IMG/VR virus record: IMGVR_UViG_3300035698_003554
Coordinates: 1-46,554 of that record
Origin: a virus
Length of the DNA stretch: 46,554 nt
Reading direction: 5' to 3' (one strand)
Below the pieces are notes generated by a model. The model saw only the letters and a list, made by a program, of their open reading frames with translations, was not told the origin of the DNA and ran no database searches. Both the position numbers and the translations under genes were made by a program. This document shows, piece by piece, positions 31,792 through 40,159 of the stretch; positions within the stretch are counted from its first letter, which is position 1; each line of letters starts with the position of its first letter.

Positions 31792-32193
31792 TTAAAAAGT
31801 AATGGGTTTGTTGATGAATACTTTGACATCGTCTGTTGAACCATCTGTTCCCGCGTCTTTATCAGATGCTACTTGGAATACGTCTGTCGTAGATGTTCCA
31901 AGGTCAATAAGTTGTGTCGTAGTTCCTTTCAAGTCTTGATATAGTCCTTTATCAGTTACTGCAAAGTTTGCATCTGCTGTTCCGATAAGTGCTACATAAC
32001 CCTTCGTGATTTCAATTTCTGTTTCTCCATCTGCTGACCCTTGTGGCGCAAATGCTATTGCTGTATGTCCTGCTACTGCTTTAACCACTATACCGCTAGT
32101 AAGACCAACACAATCTCCTGCTTCAACAACAGTGGCTGTATCAATGGTCGCTAGGACGGTTTCATAGTCTCCAATAGCTCTAAAATCTGCCAT
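31792..32193 (-). CDS. Capsid decoration-type protein, copy B
   Basis: A 133-residue beta-rich protein, about 70% identical over its whole length to its upstream neighbour (32206-32607), with identical termini (MADF and VKVFINKPITF versus IKVFINKPITF). Size, position just before the capsid gene and beta content fit head decoration proteins. Divergence is concentrated in the loops near residues 30-50 and 75-90. Confidence 0.7.
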   Translation of the reverse strand: MADFRAIGDYETVLATIDTATVVEAGDCVGLTSGIVVKAVAGHTAIAFAPQGSADGETEIEITKGYVALIGTADANFAVTDKGLYQDLKGTTTQLIDLGTSTTDVFQVASDKDAGTDGSTDDVKVFINKPITF

Positions 32194-32205
32194 CTTGTTT
32201 TGTGT

Positions 32206-32607
32206 TTAGAAAGTAATTGGTTTATTGATAAATACTTTAATATCATCTGTTGAAGCGGCAGTGCCAGCGTTTACGTCTGCTGCTACCTTGAGAACATCTG
32301 TCGATGAAGTTCCAATATCAATAAGTTGTGTGGTTGTTCCTACAAGGTCGCACAGAACTGCTTTGTCGGTTACAGCAAAAGCCAAGTTTGATGTTCCAAC
32401 AAGTTCCACATTACCTTTTGTGATTTCTATTTCTGTCTCGCCACTAGCCGAACCTTGCGGTGCATACGCTAATGCTGCCCCAGTCGCGGTTGCTTTCACA
32501 ATGATACCCGTGTCTACTTCAACAAGGTCTCCTGCTTCTACAACAGTTCCTGTAGCAATTGTTGCGAGTACTGTTTCGTAATCGCCAATAGCTTTAAAGT
32601 CTGCCAT
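32206..32607 (-). CDS. Capsid decoration-type protein, copy A
   Basis: First of the tandem pair, 133 residues, same fold as 31792-32193. Both lie between the scaffold and major capsid genes, where lambda-type phages encode the cement protein. Two diverged copies may occupy different capsid sites or be alternatively used. Confidence 0.7.
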   Translation of the reverse strand: MADFKAIGDYETVLATIATGTVVEAGDLVEVDTGIIVKATATGAALAYAPQGSASGETEIEITKGNVELVGTSNLAFAVTDKAVLCDLVGTTTQLIDIGTSSTDVLKVAADVNAGTAASTDDIKVFINKPITF

Positions 32608-32625
32608 TTTGTTTGTAGTTATAAA

Positions 32626-33207
32626 TTAGGTTTTGTACTGTTCAGGTAGTGAGTCCATGTGCCTTTGCTCATCTTTCTCCTCCTGTGTTTTCAGTACGAT
32701 TGTGGCGTTCCCACCGCCAGATTTAGAGGCTTCTGCTTGGGCTAGTGCTTCGCTGCCGATCTCTGCACCCAATTTGATAAGTGCGTCAACTCCTACGGCT
32801 CCTGCAACTACTTCGTCTGCTGGAATACCTTTTCTACTATCATCGCTAAGATATTGTTCGATTTTATCTTTTTTGTCTGCGAGTTGTGGGTATTTCTTCA
32901 AGACTTCGTTTACCTTTGCGTCTTTCTCTGCGTCCATTTTGATCTTTTCGGTGATTTCACTCACAATCTGATCTTTATTGAACTGTTCAGGATTCTCTTT
33001 CTTAGCAAGCTCGTCAGCTTTGGCTTTTTCCTCTGCTGCCTTCGCTTCTTCTGCCTCCTTTTCTTTCGCTTTAAACTCTTCGTTCTCTTTAGAGAGGCGC
33101 TTAAGAGCTTCGTCCTGATTTTGATTTTTTTGCTCTTGTTCTTGAGCGGCTATTTCCTCTGGGGAGAGGTCGTTACCAGTAGTTGCAGCTTTTTTGATTG
33201 TATCCAT
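32626..33207 (-). CDS. Capsid scaffold protein
   Basis: A 193-residue, highly charged coiled-coil protein (long Glu/Lys/Ala stretch, residues 20-75), with a second helical region and a short basic, Gly-rich C-terminus. Composition and place directly before decoration and capsid genes are those of phage scaffolds. No protease domain is visible. The 5' region contains a terminator and pseudoknot-like leader (33262-33370). Confidence 0.72.
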   Translation of the reverse strand: MDTIKKAATTGNDLSPEEIAAQEQEQKNQNQDEALKRLSKENEEFKAKEKEAEEAKAAEEKAKADELAKKENPEQFNKDQIVSEITEKIKMDAEKDAKVNEVLKKYPQLADKKDKIEQYLSDDSRKGIPADEVVAGAVGVDALIKLGAEIGSEALAQAEASKSGGGNATIVLKTQEEKDEQRHMDSLPEQYKT

Positions 33208-33261
33208 GTTATATATGGGTTAAAAAATATCCTAGGAGCGACCCTAGCTTGATCTTTTCTC

Positions 33262-33370
33262 TACTTAAAAAGACCCGATTGAGTATAAGAACTCAGTCAG
33301 GTCTTCAAGGGTGTTTCCAATCACAAAAAAACTCTCTAAAGACCTGATAAAGCCCTCATTTGTGATTGGA
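33262..33370 (-). promoter_or_regulatory. Candidate attenuator or pseudoknot leader before the scaffold gene
   Basis: Read leftward, a perfect 12-bp stem (33370-33359 with 33327-33316) holds a 31-base loop. The loop contains UCAGGUCUU (within 33350-33338), which is complementary to AAGACCUGA (within 33305-33294). That second strand also forms the 5' arm of a terminator hairpin (33303-33272) followed by UUUUU. Loop pairing and terminator formation are mutually exclusive. This is the layout of a terminator-antiterminator switch. Confidence 0.55.
33267..33303 (-). terminator. Intrinsic terminator between portal and scaffold genes
   Basis: A 13-position stem with one mismatch and one G-U pair (33303-33291 with 33284-33272), a 6-base loop and five U. 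It would split the portal transcript from the capsid genes unless read-through is controlled by the upstream loop. Confidence 0.75.
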
Positions 33371-33388
33371 CGAACTGTCAAATAGCTA

Positions 33389-33688
33389 TTACTTCGGTAA
33401 ATCGAAGACTTCTCCTGTTTCTACCTCTTTCATTATATCACTATCTTCTAGATATGACAAAAATTGTTTTAAATCTATTAATTCTGTTTGTATTGCTTTG
33501 TACTTGATAATAGATTTTTTATTGAAGCTTCCATCTTCGTCTAACTTCCAGTCGAAGTTTACAAGTGCTGCTTGTTTTGTTTCAATCCCTACCGTGATCG
33601 GGTCAACAACGTGTTGCCACCCAACCATTCCTCGAAGCTCTTGTACTTCATCGTATTGTTCTTGTGTAAGCTGTGGAATATCTATCAT
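33389..33688 (-). CDS. Small head-module protein (99 aa)
   Basis: A 99-residue acidic protein with helices at both ends. No motif is recognised. It overlaps the end of the portal gene by ATGA, so it is translationally coupled to it. It is the last gene before the terminator at 33267-33303. Confidence 0.6.
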   Translation of the reverse strand: MIDIPQLTQEQYDEVQELRGMVGWQHVVDPITVGIETKQAALVNFDWKLDEDGSFNKKSIIKYKAIQTELIDLKQFLSYLEDSDIMKEVETGEVFDLPK

Positions 33689-35604
33689 TTTACTGATTGT
33701 AAAGACCTTGGTGCTGAATAATCTATCTGACCAATTTGTTCTTGTGGTACTTGTTGCTCAATCGGCTGCATTGCTTGTACCTCTTCTTGTACATTAGGAT
33801 TCTTTGCTTTCCCCGTAAGATTTACGAGATGTGCCTTGATGTGTTCAACAGCTTTTTCTTCTTTCTGGTGTTCGTCAATATGAACATAATCATCGTCTGT
33901 CGGACTTACTTTTACTTCCTCACCCTTAACAAGTTTCAGGTTTTCATCTCTTGCAATGATTCTATCAGGACTTTCCTTAAACATCATACTTATTTGTACG
34001 CTGTCGTAGCCATTTAAAGTTGCCCATTCTCGGCTCAAGAACTCTTTATTAGTCGTTGGGTCGTTTGCGAATATCGGATAAGCATTGGTGAAGTTCTGTA
34101 GCTTCGTAAGTCTTCGTGCCTCACTTACCATCTTACTCTCAACCTTAATGTCTGGGTCAGCAGTTGTAATAATATCTTCTCGCTTGAGTGGTTTCCATGT
34201 GAACCCAATCAATCCATTAACTCGCATTACTTTTTCGTCAATAGCTTTCGTGTAGTACATCTTGTACATCTTGTACCAGTATCGAGCAAAAGCTTTCTCG
34301 CTCCAACCAAAGATTTTAGCCGAAAGAGAGAACCTTGTGTCTGCCCCCTCTGAAACAATAGCGTTTTCTGTTGCTGTTCGTTTCGTGTCAGATAAAGCCC
34401 CTTGTTGAATCTCTGTTGCCCCCGTAGCCCTTTGTGCAAGGTCTTGTAGTTTATCCATAATGTAACTCACCTCGTTTCCAACCTGATTTCTTTGAATTGG
34501 TGCTACAGCCCCCGTAATATCTCCCGAAATTGGAATGTGTTTGTTGAATCCGTAGTTTAAGTGTGAAGATTTCTTAATCTTTGTTGAATCATACACATAC
34601 ATTTGATGTGAATTTGATTCTACGTTGAACAATGAAGCGTTCAACATTCGAGCATTTGCTCGTTGTTTATCCTCAATAAGCGCTGGCACACAAGCACCGT
34701 CCCAACTCATAGAGTCTGGGTAAATGCTTCGGTCTATAATCCCCCACTCGTCTTGATCTTTCAGTTCGGTGAATCTCACAATCAATCCGTTCTGAAACCC
34801 AACGAGAAGTCGTTTCATCGTTAAAACATCATCACCATTTTCGTCAGGTTCATACATGAACATCTTTGTGTACCACTCCATAATCGTATAGTTCTTATTG
34901 TCTCCTGTTACATCGTCCATAGAACTAAATCCTTGTGCCTCGTCTATTTGTCGTTGTGCTTCTTCTTGTTGTGAGTTTTCTGAATCAGTAAGTTCGGCAG
35001 TGTTTTTATATGCACTGTTTTTATTAAAATCATCTTTCGTCATTGAAATGGGTCTTCCTCCAAACCGCATTGCCCCTCTCCCCTGTGAGTCTCCGTTGAC
35101 GCTTGTAGCGTTTGGGTCACGATACCAAGTCAACATATTTACTACTTCTGGGATTGGACAAAGTTTTTTTCTATCCCACTGGTTCATAATACAGAGACTT
35201 CTCCCAAAAAATAAAGCGTTCCAATCTAGTTTATAATCAACTATTGCTTTATCCATATCAATAGCATCAAATTCATATAATGGATTAAGGTTTTCTGCTC
35301 GTTCAACATCCCCTTTTTCTCGTGGTGAGAAATTTACTTTGAGCTTGTCTTCGTAAAGAGAAGCTAAAACTGTTTGAAAATGCGTAAAAAGCATTGGGTC
35401 AGAGACTGCCGATGTGTCTTTTTTTTGGTTATTAAAAACTTTGAGCCACGAAGTCAAAATCTTCCATTTGGGTTGCATAAAAGTAAAAGAAGTACCGATC
35501 TCGCTTTCTGTTTGTTCGGCAGCTCTCTCATAGAGCTTAACATCAATACCTAAATTCTTTGCCCTAACTTTATCATCAATTGTTTGCGATGACTTTTTTG
35601 CCAT
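33685..35604 (-). CDS. Portal protein
   Basis: A 639-residue protein. Residues 1-180 have the portal clip and wing-type mixture, a QQGALSDTKRTATENAI segment and a following RFSLSAKIFGWSEKAFARYW helix near residues 390-440 are typical of portal crowns and stems, and the C-terminal part is charged and Gln-rich. Length is closest to portals of short-tailed phages. The order portal, scaffold, decoration, capsid supports the call. Confidence 0.82.
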   Translation of the reverse strand: MAKKSSQTIDDKVRAKNLGIDVKLYERAAEQTESEIGTSFTFMQPKWKILTSWLKVFNNQKKDTSAVSDPMLFTHFQTVLASLYEDKLKVNFSPREKGDVERAENLNPLYEFDAIDMDKAIVDYKLDWNALFFGRSLCIMNQWDRKKLCPIPEVVNMLTWYRDPNATSVNGDSQGRGAMRFGGRPISMTKDDFNKNSAYKNTAELTDSENSQQEEAQRQIDEAQGFSSMDDVTGDNKNYTIMEWYTKMFMYEPDENGDDVLTMKRLLVGFQNGLIVRFTELKDQDEWGIIDRSIYPDSMSWDGACVPALIEDKQRANARMLNASLFNVESNSHQMYVYDSTKIKKSSHLNYGFNKHIPISGDITGAVAPIQRNQVGNEVSYIMDKLQDLAQRATGATEIQQGALSDTKRTATENAIVSEGADTRFSLSAKIFGWSEKAFARYWYKMYKMYYTKAIDEKVMRVNGLIGFTWKPLKREDIITTADPDIKVESKMVSEARRLTKLQNFTNAYPIFANDPTTNKEFLSREWATLNGYDSVQISMMFKESPDRIIARDENLKLVKGEEVKVSPTDDDYVHIDEHQKEEKAVEHIKAHLVNLTGKAKNPNVQEEVQAMQPIEQQVPQEQIGQIDYSAPRSLQSVK

Positions 35605-35666
35605 GTATCAAAAAAAAGTTGCGTGATTATAAGAGTATTATACATGAATTAACGAAAACAAGAAAA

Positions 35667-35920
35667 TTATTTTAAAATAAACAACAGCAGCAAAACAATA
35701 TTAATTGACAAAAGGAGCAAGAATAACTGTTTATAAATCTTTAATCCCCTTATTCTTTCGTCTAACTTTACACACTCTGTTTCTAGGTAGTCGCTTACAT
35801 CTTCGCGTTGTGATTGTGTGAGTCTTTCGCCTGCTAATTGATTAAGAAAGAACGTCTCCAACCATTTCTTGATTGCTTGGTTGTTAGTTCCCCCTTCGTT
35901 GTGTTTAATAGTTTTTTCAT
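35667..35920 (-). CDS. Small membrane protein with apparent -1 frameshift
   Basis: ATG 35920 overlaps the preceding stop as ATGA, the usual coupling, but its own frame stops after 28 codons. The -1 frame is open from upstream of that point to 35667 and encodes a charged helix followed by a transmembrane C-terminus. Joining at six A residues (35917-35912) followed by CTA gives an 84-residue protein beginning MKKTIKHNEGG. The alternative start TTG 35861 gives 64 residues without the N-terminus. Same site as at 1386-1394. Confidence 0.5.
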
Positions 35921-36219
35921 AAGAATTGTTCTAAATATTTAATAGGGTCTTCTTCGAGAACCATTTGTTGTAAGTGGAATCTCCAAAGAGAGATATATAG
36001 TCCTTTGTACCTACAGGGTTGGATGTGTTCTTCAAAATGACTTTTAACACCACAGCTACAACCAGAATCACCCCAAAACGCTTTGGCGAAGTCGTGTGAG
36101 AAGATGATGGCATATTGTAGGCAATCTGAGGCAGGAATGAATGTACCATATACGATTCCCTCATAGCCATTCTTCTCTGCCTTTTCAATGGCTGCTTTCA
36201 GTATTTGTTCAGTAGTCAT
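35917..36219 (-). CDS. Hypothetical protein (100 aa)
   Basis: A 100-residue protein with a GDSGCSCGVKSHFEEHIQPC segment containing four Cys or His residues that could bind a metal. No family is recognised. It overlaps the next gene by ATGA and the previous one by 11 bases. Confidence 0.6.
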   Translation of the reverse strand: MTTEQILKAAIEKAEKNGYEGIVYGTFIPASDCLQYAIIFSHDFAKAFWGDSGCSCGVKSHFEEHIQPCRYKGLYISLWRFHLQQMVLEEDPIKYLEQFL

Positions 36220-36370
36220 TGTGTATTAATTTAACACAAGAAAATAAAATAGCCATTGCGCCGAATAAACAGATAAAAAGAGAGATTGGAATATAATCAA
36301 TATAATGTGATAAAGCACAAGAAGAACAACCAATAATAAATAATGAAACCAGTATTTGTTTGTCGGTCAT
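36209..36370 (-). CDS. Two-span membrane protein (53 aa)
   Basis: ATG 36370 overlaps the stop of the capsid-paralogue gene by ATGA; the frame ends at 36209. Two hydrophobic segments (about 6-22 and 26-46) fill almost the whole protein. No family is recognised. Confidence 0.6.
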   Translation of the reverse strand: MTDKQILVSLFIIGCSSCALSHYIDYIPISLFICLFGAMAILFSCVKLIHNDY

Positions 36371-36915
36371 TTTGTTCCAGTTGAGCCAAACATCATAAAC
36401 GGAGGGTTCACTATTCCCAACCGATTGTTTTCACAATAAATAGCGTTGCAGTCGGTTGTTTGTAAAAACCAAGCTGTTTCGCTCTCAATCCTGTCTGTTC
36501 GTATTGTGTTTATTTTTTTGTTATTTATCTGTTTTATTCTCCTATCTGCTTCTCCGCCAGTTTTAACGATTATTGTGTCAAATGTCTGTGGGAATGGGTG
36601 CCCACAAGCGTCAACGAAATCCAGCCCAATTTTAAGTGCGACTTTGAGTGCTGTTTGAGTGAGTTTCAGATTAAATGAGTTGTTGTATGTTCTAGTTGAA
36701 CTCGCCCAATTATGTACCCCAAATAGTGGCATTGCGTCTGGGGCTACATATTCCTTGCCTTGAAATCCATCATTGTATATTTCATAAACATCGTCTGGGA
36801 CTATCTTACGATCTTGCACACCAAGCGTTATTGAGTATCCTTCTATAAACTCCCCCTCGGCGAGTTGCTCGGTAGATGTGAACCCTTCTATTGTTTCTGA
36901 TGTTTGTTTAATCAT
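36367..36915 (-). CDS. Truncated paralogue of the major capsid protein
   Basis: A 182-residue protein that aligns by eye with the major capsid protein: EGFT near residue 10 with EGFT near residue 52 of the capsid protein, HNWASSTRTYNN with HTWKSGETFSN, FDTIIVKTGGEADRR with PDTIVVRYASPAAKK, and the end IVNPPFMMFGSTGTK with IVNMPYMIWGSNGTT. It lacks the N-terminal arm, about 38 residues at the spine helix, and part of the segment before the C-terminus. The frame is intact. ATG 36915 is chosen over 36969. It may be a minor head protein or a relic. Confidence 0.6.
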   Translation of the reverse strand: MIKQTSETIEGFTSTEQLAEGEFIEGYSITLGVQDRKIVPDDVYEIYNDGFQGKEYVAPDAMPLFGVHNWASSTRTYNNSFNLKLTQTALKVALKIGLDFVDACGHPFPQTFDTIIVKTGGEADRRIKQINNKKINTIRTDRIESETAWFLQTTDCNAIYCENNRLGIVNPPFMMFGSTGTK

Positions 36916-37255
36916 TTTTAGACTGTGCAGTTTTTTGAAACATTGGTGTTTTATAAATACACGCCACATCTCCTAAAACACGATGGCGATATAACAACTC
37001 CCTTATTGTTGCCGCGATAAGGAGCTTTCTAATTCTAATTTGTTTGTCTTTCGCTATACTCCTTATGTCTTCGTCTCCAAAAACATTTAGCGACTCAAGA
37101 AACTCACCTGTGTTCATGTCGTTGATTATTCTACTAACAATCAATCTTTTGGGGTGAAAAAACACAATAACACCCTTAATAATCACCTTAAAGAAAAAAT
37201 ATATTCTCTTATGGAGGATTGGTCTTTGGCGTTTACGCATTTCAAAGAATTTCAT
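36908..37255 (-). CDS. Basic protein (115 aa)
   Basis: A 115-residue, strongly basic protein with a hydrophobic segment near residues 18-35, and helices after it. No family is recognised. Its stop overlaps the start of the capsid-paralogue gene by 8 bases. Confidence 0.55.
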   Translation of the reverse strand: MKFFEMRKRQRPILHKRIYFFFKVIIKGVIVFFHPKRLIVSRIINDMNTGEFLESLNVFGDEDIRSIAKDKQIRIRKLLIAATIRELLYRHRVLGDVACIYKTPMFQKTAQSKND

Positions 37256-37271
37256 GTGATTGTCTTAGAAA

Positions 37272-37442
37272 CTATTTCTTCTTGACTTCTTTTTGCACTT
37301 CTGGTGCTTCGGGAGCAATAATTTCGTTCTGTGCTGTTACCCTGATCCCGTTGATAATCTTCTCTACTTCTGCGTATGGTCTTGTTAGTAAATAATTAAA
37401 GACCTCCATCATTGTCTCCTCGGTGATTTTAAATGTTTTCAT
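37272..37442 (-). CDS. Small protein (56 aa)
   Basis: ATG 37442 opens a 56-residue frame with a helical N-terminal half and a Glu/Pro/Lys-rich tail. It follows its own promoter at 37470-37498 with a leader of about 20 bases. No family is recognised. Confidence 0.55.
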   Translation of the reverse strand: MKTFKITEETMMEVFNYLLTRPYAEVEKIINGIRVTAQNEIIAPEAPEVQKEVKKK

Positions 37443-37469
37443 TTAAATGTGATTAAAGAATATATAAAA

Positions 37470-37498
37470 AGTGTAGCACCTCATAAATCTAAAGTCAA
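37470..37498 (-). promoter_or_regulatory. Promoter of the 37442 gene
   Basis: TTGACT (37498-37493), spacer 17 and TACACT (37475-37470) on the minus strand, 27 bases before ATG 37442. Unlike several others in this genome it leaves a short leader. Confidence 0.55.
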
Positions 37499-37518
37499 GG
37501 AAACCAAGCGGATAATTA

Positions 37519-37860
37519 CTACTTAATCTTTTTAAGGGTGTTTAGGTTCATTCTGCCGCCTTTCCCAATAAGATATACTTTAAACTTGCTACCAACTAGC
37601 TCAATGTGTACTTCTGTTGCCAGAAAGTGTTTCCTTAGCTCGGTAGTCGACCGATGCCTCTCTTCTGAGTGGCTTAGTGTGTTGTCGCGTAAATCTATGT
37701 CACAAGTATTAATCAATGTTATGTCTAGGCAATCTCCCTTTCCCAACTGATATTTTTGATATTCAACCCTAGGATAGGCAAGATATTTTCCCTTGTGTTC
37801 TAATTGTATTCGTTTGGTTTTCTTAAACAACTTACAAATGCGATTGTATAATTTTTTCAT
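37519..37860 (-). CDS. Hypothetical basic protein, predicted leaderless
   Basis: A 113-residue basic protein with a Lys/Arg-rich start and a later beta-rich part (CLDITLINTCDIDLRDN, VHIELVGSKFKVYLIGKGG). No family is recognised. The ATG is six bases after a -10 box, and the promoter overlaps the end of the terminase gene. Confidence 0.6.
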   Translation of the reverse strand: MKKLYNRICKLFKKTKRIQLEHKGKYLAYPRVEYQKYQLGKGDCLDITLINTCDIDLRDNTLSHSEERHRSTTELRKHFLATEVHIELVGSKFKVYLIGKGGRMNLNTLKKIK

Positions 37861-37895
37861 GTCTAAATACTAGCTCTTGTTGCCCCTAAAGTCAA
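37861..37895 (-). promoter_or_regulatory. Leaderless promoter at the end of the terminase gene
   Basis: TTGACT (37895-37890), spacer 17, TAGTAT (37872-37867), TTAGAC, then ATG 37860. The TGA in TTGACT is the stop codon of the terminase gene. Confidence 0.75.
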
Positions 37896-39484
37896 GAAGG
37901 AAATTGATCAAACGGGTTATCTGATTCTGTTACTTGTTCTTCTTGTTTGTCAATAACTGTCGCCCAATCTTTCATTTGCCACGCAATAGCACAAGCCATT
38001 AATAGGTCAAAGTGTCGCGTTGTAAGTCGTGAATCAACCTCGTTATCCATCAGGTCATCACGAGTATATGATTTTAGTTCGGCGATAAGGTCTGCGTCAA
38101 TGAGTTCAAGTAGCCCGTCTTCTACTGCTTTCTTGAGATCAAATAACATCTTTGGTTTTGTGAGTTTGTTTGTGTTCCAACCATACGTTGCTGCTGTTCT
38201 GTCTGTCTTTTCTCCCGTGTTCGCCGAGTCTTTGGGTTGGGTGTAGTAAATCTTATTGTAAATCTGTTTCAGTCGCCCTATACACATATCAAATTTATTG
38301 TTCTCTGGGGCTACAATGGGTTCTCCGAACAATCGAGCGTGTCGCTCTAGCTCATCTCCGTATACATCGGGTTTGATTTTGTTGCTCTGATAAGTGGCTA
38401 CTACTCTTGCAGGAATAGTTGAAAAATCAATCGTTACATCAGCCGAACTATCAAGCCCAACTCCTCCCGCTATATCCGCGCCCATTCCATATCTATGTCC
38501 TGCGTTATATTCCCAAAACATCTTAAATCCTGCCAACGTCTTAATTGGTTCTCTTATGGTGAGTTCTTTGAGTGTTTGTCTGTCAAATAGAATATCAGAC
38601 CCAGCCGAGGGCTCACACATTCGTTCTCCTGCAAAATCATCATCAGTGTTCCTCATTACTTCAATGTCTGCCATTGAGAACCTATCCCATGCTGGTTTTC
38701 CGTCTTGAAGGATTGGCTGAATCAATAAATGATGTGTTGGGTTCTTCCTTGCTCTTGTTACGAGTTTATGTACATTTCCTCGTTCTGAGATGTAATTGCA
38801 ATTATAAACACATGACCCATTCTTGCTTAATCCTGTTCTCGCTTCTTCCATATTTCCCCAGATCGCACTTGTTTCTACTGCGCTTCTCAGTGTCTTTCGT
38901 GTCTCGAAATCGTCAAAGAGTATCAAGTCAGGTCGTGAACTTTCTTCATCTCCCTGTACTGCTCCCCTTTGGTCAGTCCCAACAGTGTCAGCAAGAAATT
39001 TAATACCCGTTGTGGTCGTGAACGCTCCCATTGATTCCTCTCGTTTTGCGTCTGTCTTAGCAAATGTGTTCGGGTAAAGGTTTTTTGTTTTCCTGTTCAC
39101 TAAAATATTATAAACATCAGTAACGAACTGCTTGCTATTAGCAGCGTCTTTCGTCAATACCTTAATAAACTTCCTATAATGTCCTTGATCGCATAACACA
39201 CAAAAAGCCATGAACATCTTTGTTCGAGTCGTTTTAGCTCCATCTCTGAATACTATGTCTGTAAATGAATCAATCTCGCCACGATAAGCAAGTAGGTTCT
39301 CATGGTCTATTGTGTCATGAAATGGTGCGTCTTTATCGGGGAACTGTTTTGGGAACTCATGACGTACCCAAATGTTAAACTTAAAAACTATTTCATCGTC
39401 TGTATTTTCACTTAAATCAAAAGCGAACATAGCCCTTACTTGTTCCTTGCCATCTGCAATAAGTATTTTTTGGAGATCACTCAT
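37892..39484 (-). CDS. terL: Terminase large subunit
   Basis: A 530-residue packaging ATPase-nuclease. The ATPase half has a Walker A-like FRDGAKTTRTK (79-89) and Walker B DLILFDDFE (186-194). The nuclease half has GADIAGGVGLDSSA (335-348) with the first metal-binding aspartate and HFDLLMACAIAW near 491-502 with a late catalytic aspartate. It docks at the portal and cuts and moves DNA. The previous gene stops one base before its ATG. Confidence 0.85.
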   Translation of the reverse strand: MSDLQKILIADGKEQVRAMFAFDLSENTDDEIVFKFNIWVRHEFPKQFPDKDAPFHDTIDHENLLAYRGEIDSFTDIVFRDGAKTTRTKMFMAFCVLCDQGHYRKFIKVLTKDAANSKQFVTDVYNILVNRKTKNLYPNTFAKTDAKREESMGAFTTTTGIKFLADTVGTDQRGAVQGDEESSRPDLILFDDFETRKTLRSAVETSAIWGNMEEARTGLSKNGSCVYNCNYISERGNVHKLVTRARKNPTHHLLIQPILQDGKPAWDRFSMADIEVMRNTDDDFAGERMCEPSAGSDILFDRQTLKELTIREPIKTLAGFKMFWEYNAGHRYGMGADIAGGVGLDSSADVTIDFSTIPARVVATYQSNKIKPDVYGDELERHARLFGEPIVAPENNKFDMCIGRLKQIYNKIYYTQPKDSANTGEKTDRTAATYGWNTNKLTKPKMLFDLKKAVEDGLLELIDADLIAELKSYTRDDLMDNEVDSRLTTRHFDLLMACAIAWQMKDWATVIDKQEEQVTESDNPFDQFPS

Positions 39485-39730
39485 TTAGAATACGTTAGTC
39501 GCTTTTGGTGTTTTTTTAATAACATATTCAAATCCTTTTTTATCACTTTTTTCTATTCGCCAGTTATTGTCTTTGATTTGATTGTTTATAAATTTTACAA
39601 CACTTTCCCACGCTTCAGTTGGGGCAACGCGTTCTGCTTTTGCGTGGGTTTTTACTGCGTCTGATAGTGCGTTTACAGTAAGTTCTAATACTTCCAGCGA
39701 AGACAATTCTTCGCTCCACAGTAATTCCAT
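39485..39730 (-). CDS. Hypothetical protein before terL (81 aa)
   Basis: An 81-residue protein with helical N-terminal half (LELTVNALSDAVKTHAKAE) and a basic C-terminal half. It directly abuts the terminase start. No family is recognised; a role in packaging is suggested by position only. Confidence 0.6.
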   Translation of the reverse strand: MELLWSEELSSLEVLELTVNALSDAVKTHAKAERVAPTEAWESVVKFINNQIKDNNWRIEKSDKKGFEYVIKKTPKATNVF

Positions 39731-39765
39731 GTGGTTTTCTGTTTCGGTGTAGATTATTCTTTTTT

Positions 39766-40011
39766 TTATTTTAAGGGTTCGTAAGTTAATTTAAAAATAT
39801 CTGGTTTGCAGGGATAAAGCTCGTCTTTTACTCCCTTGATAATAAAGTCGTTAACCCTTGCTTCGTGGACACCCTCCATTGTAGCAATAAAAACAGATCC
39901 AGTACTGTTGTCCATTTCAAACTTATCAGACCTTCCTTTCCACCAACTAGGGACTTCATCTATTCTCCACTGAAACGCTTCTATCACAACTGGTTTTTTT
40001 CTATATTCCAT
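39766..40011 (-). CDS. Conserved phage protein, predicted leaderless
   Basis: An 81-residue protein of a widespread phage type, with RKKPVVIEAFQW at the N-terminus, VFIATMEGVHEARVNDFIIK in the middle and KDELYPCKPDIF near the end. The function is unknown. The ATG is predicted to be the first transcribed codon. Confidence 0.75.
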   Translation of the reverse strand: MEYRKKPVVIEAFQWRIDEVPSWWKGRSDKFEMDNSTGSVFIATMEGVHEARVNDFIIKGVKDELYPCKPDIFKLTYEPLK

Positions 40012-40046
40012 GCCCTAATACTAGCTTTTTCGCTCTCGAAAGTCAA
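40012..40046 (-). promoter_or_regulatory. Leaderless promoter of the 40011 gene
   Basis: TTGACT (40046-40041), spacer 17, TAGTAT (40023-40018), then TAGGGC and ATG 40011. The layout is the same as at 37861-37895 to within a few bases. Confidence 0.75.
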
Positions 40047-40159
40047 GCATTTCGTAAATAGTAGTACTTTTTACCATTTTTCAAGTCACACTCATACACT
40101 CAAAAAGGCAACCTTGCTCACGGGGCAGATCAAAAGACTGTACATTGTTTCTGTAAATG

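Noticed and set aside
37892-39484. Atypical Walker A in the terminase as evidence for a defective enzyme
   Set aside because: GAKTTRTK departs from the GxxxxGK(S/T) form, but large terminases often vary there and all other motifs are present.
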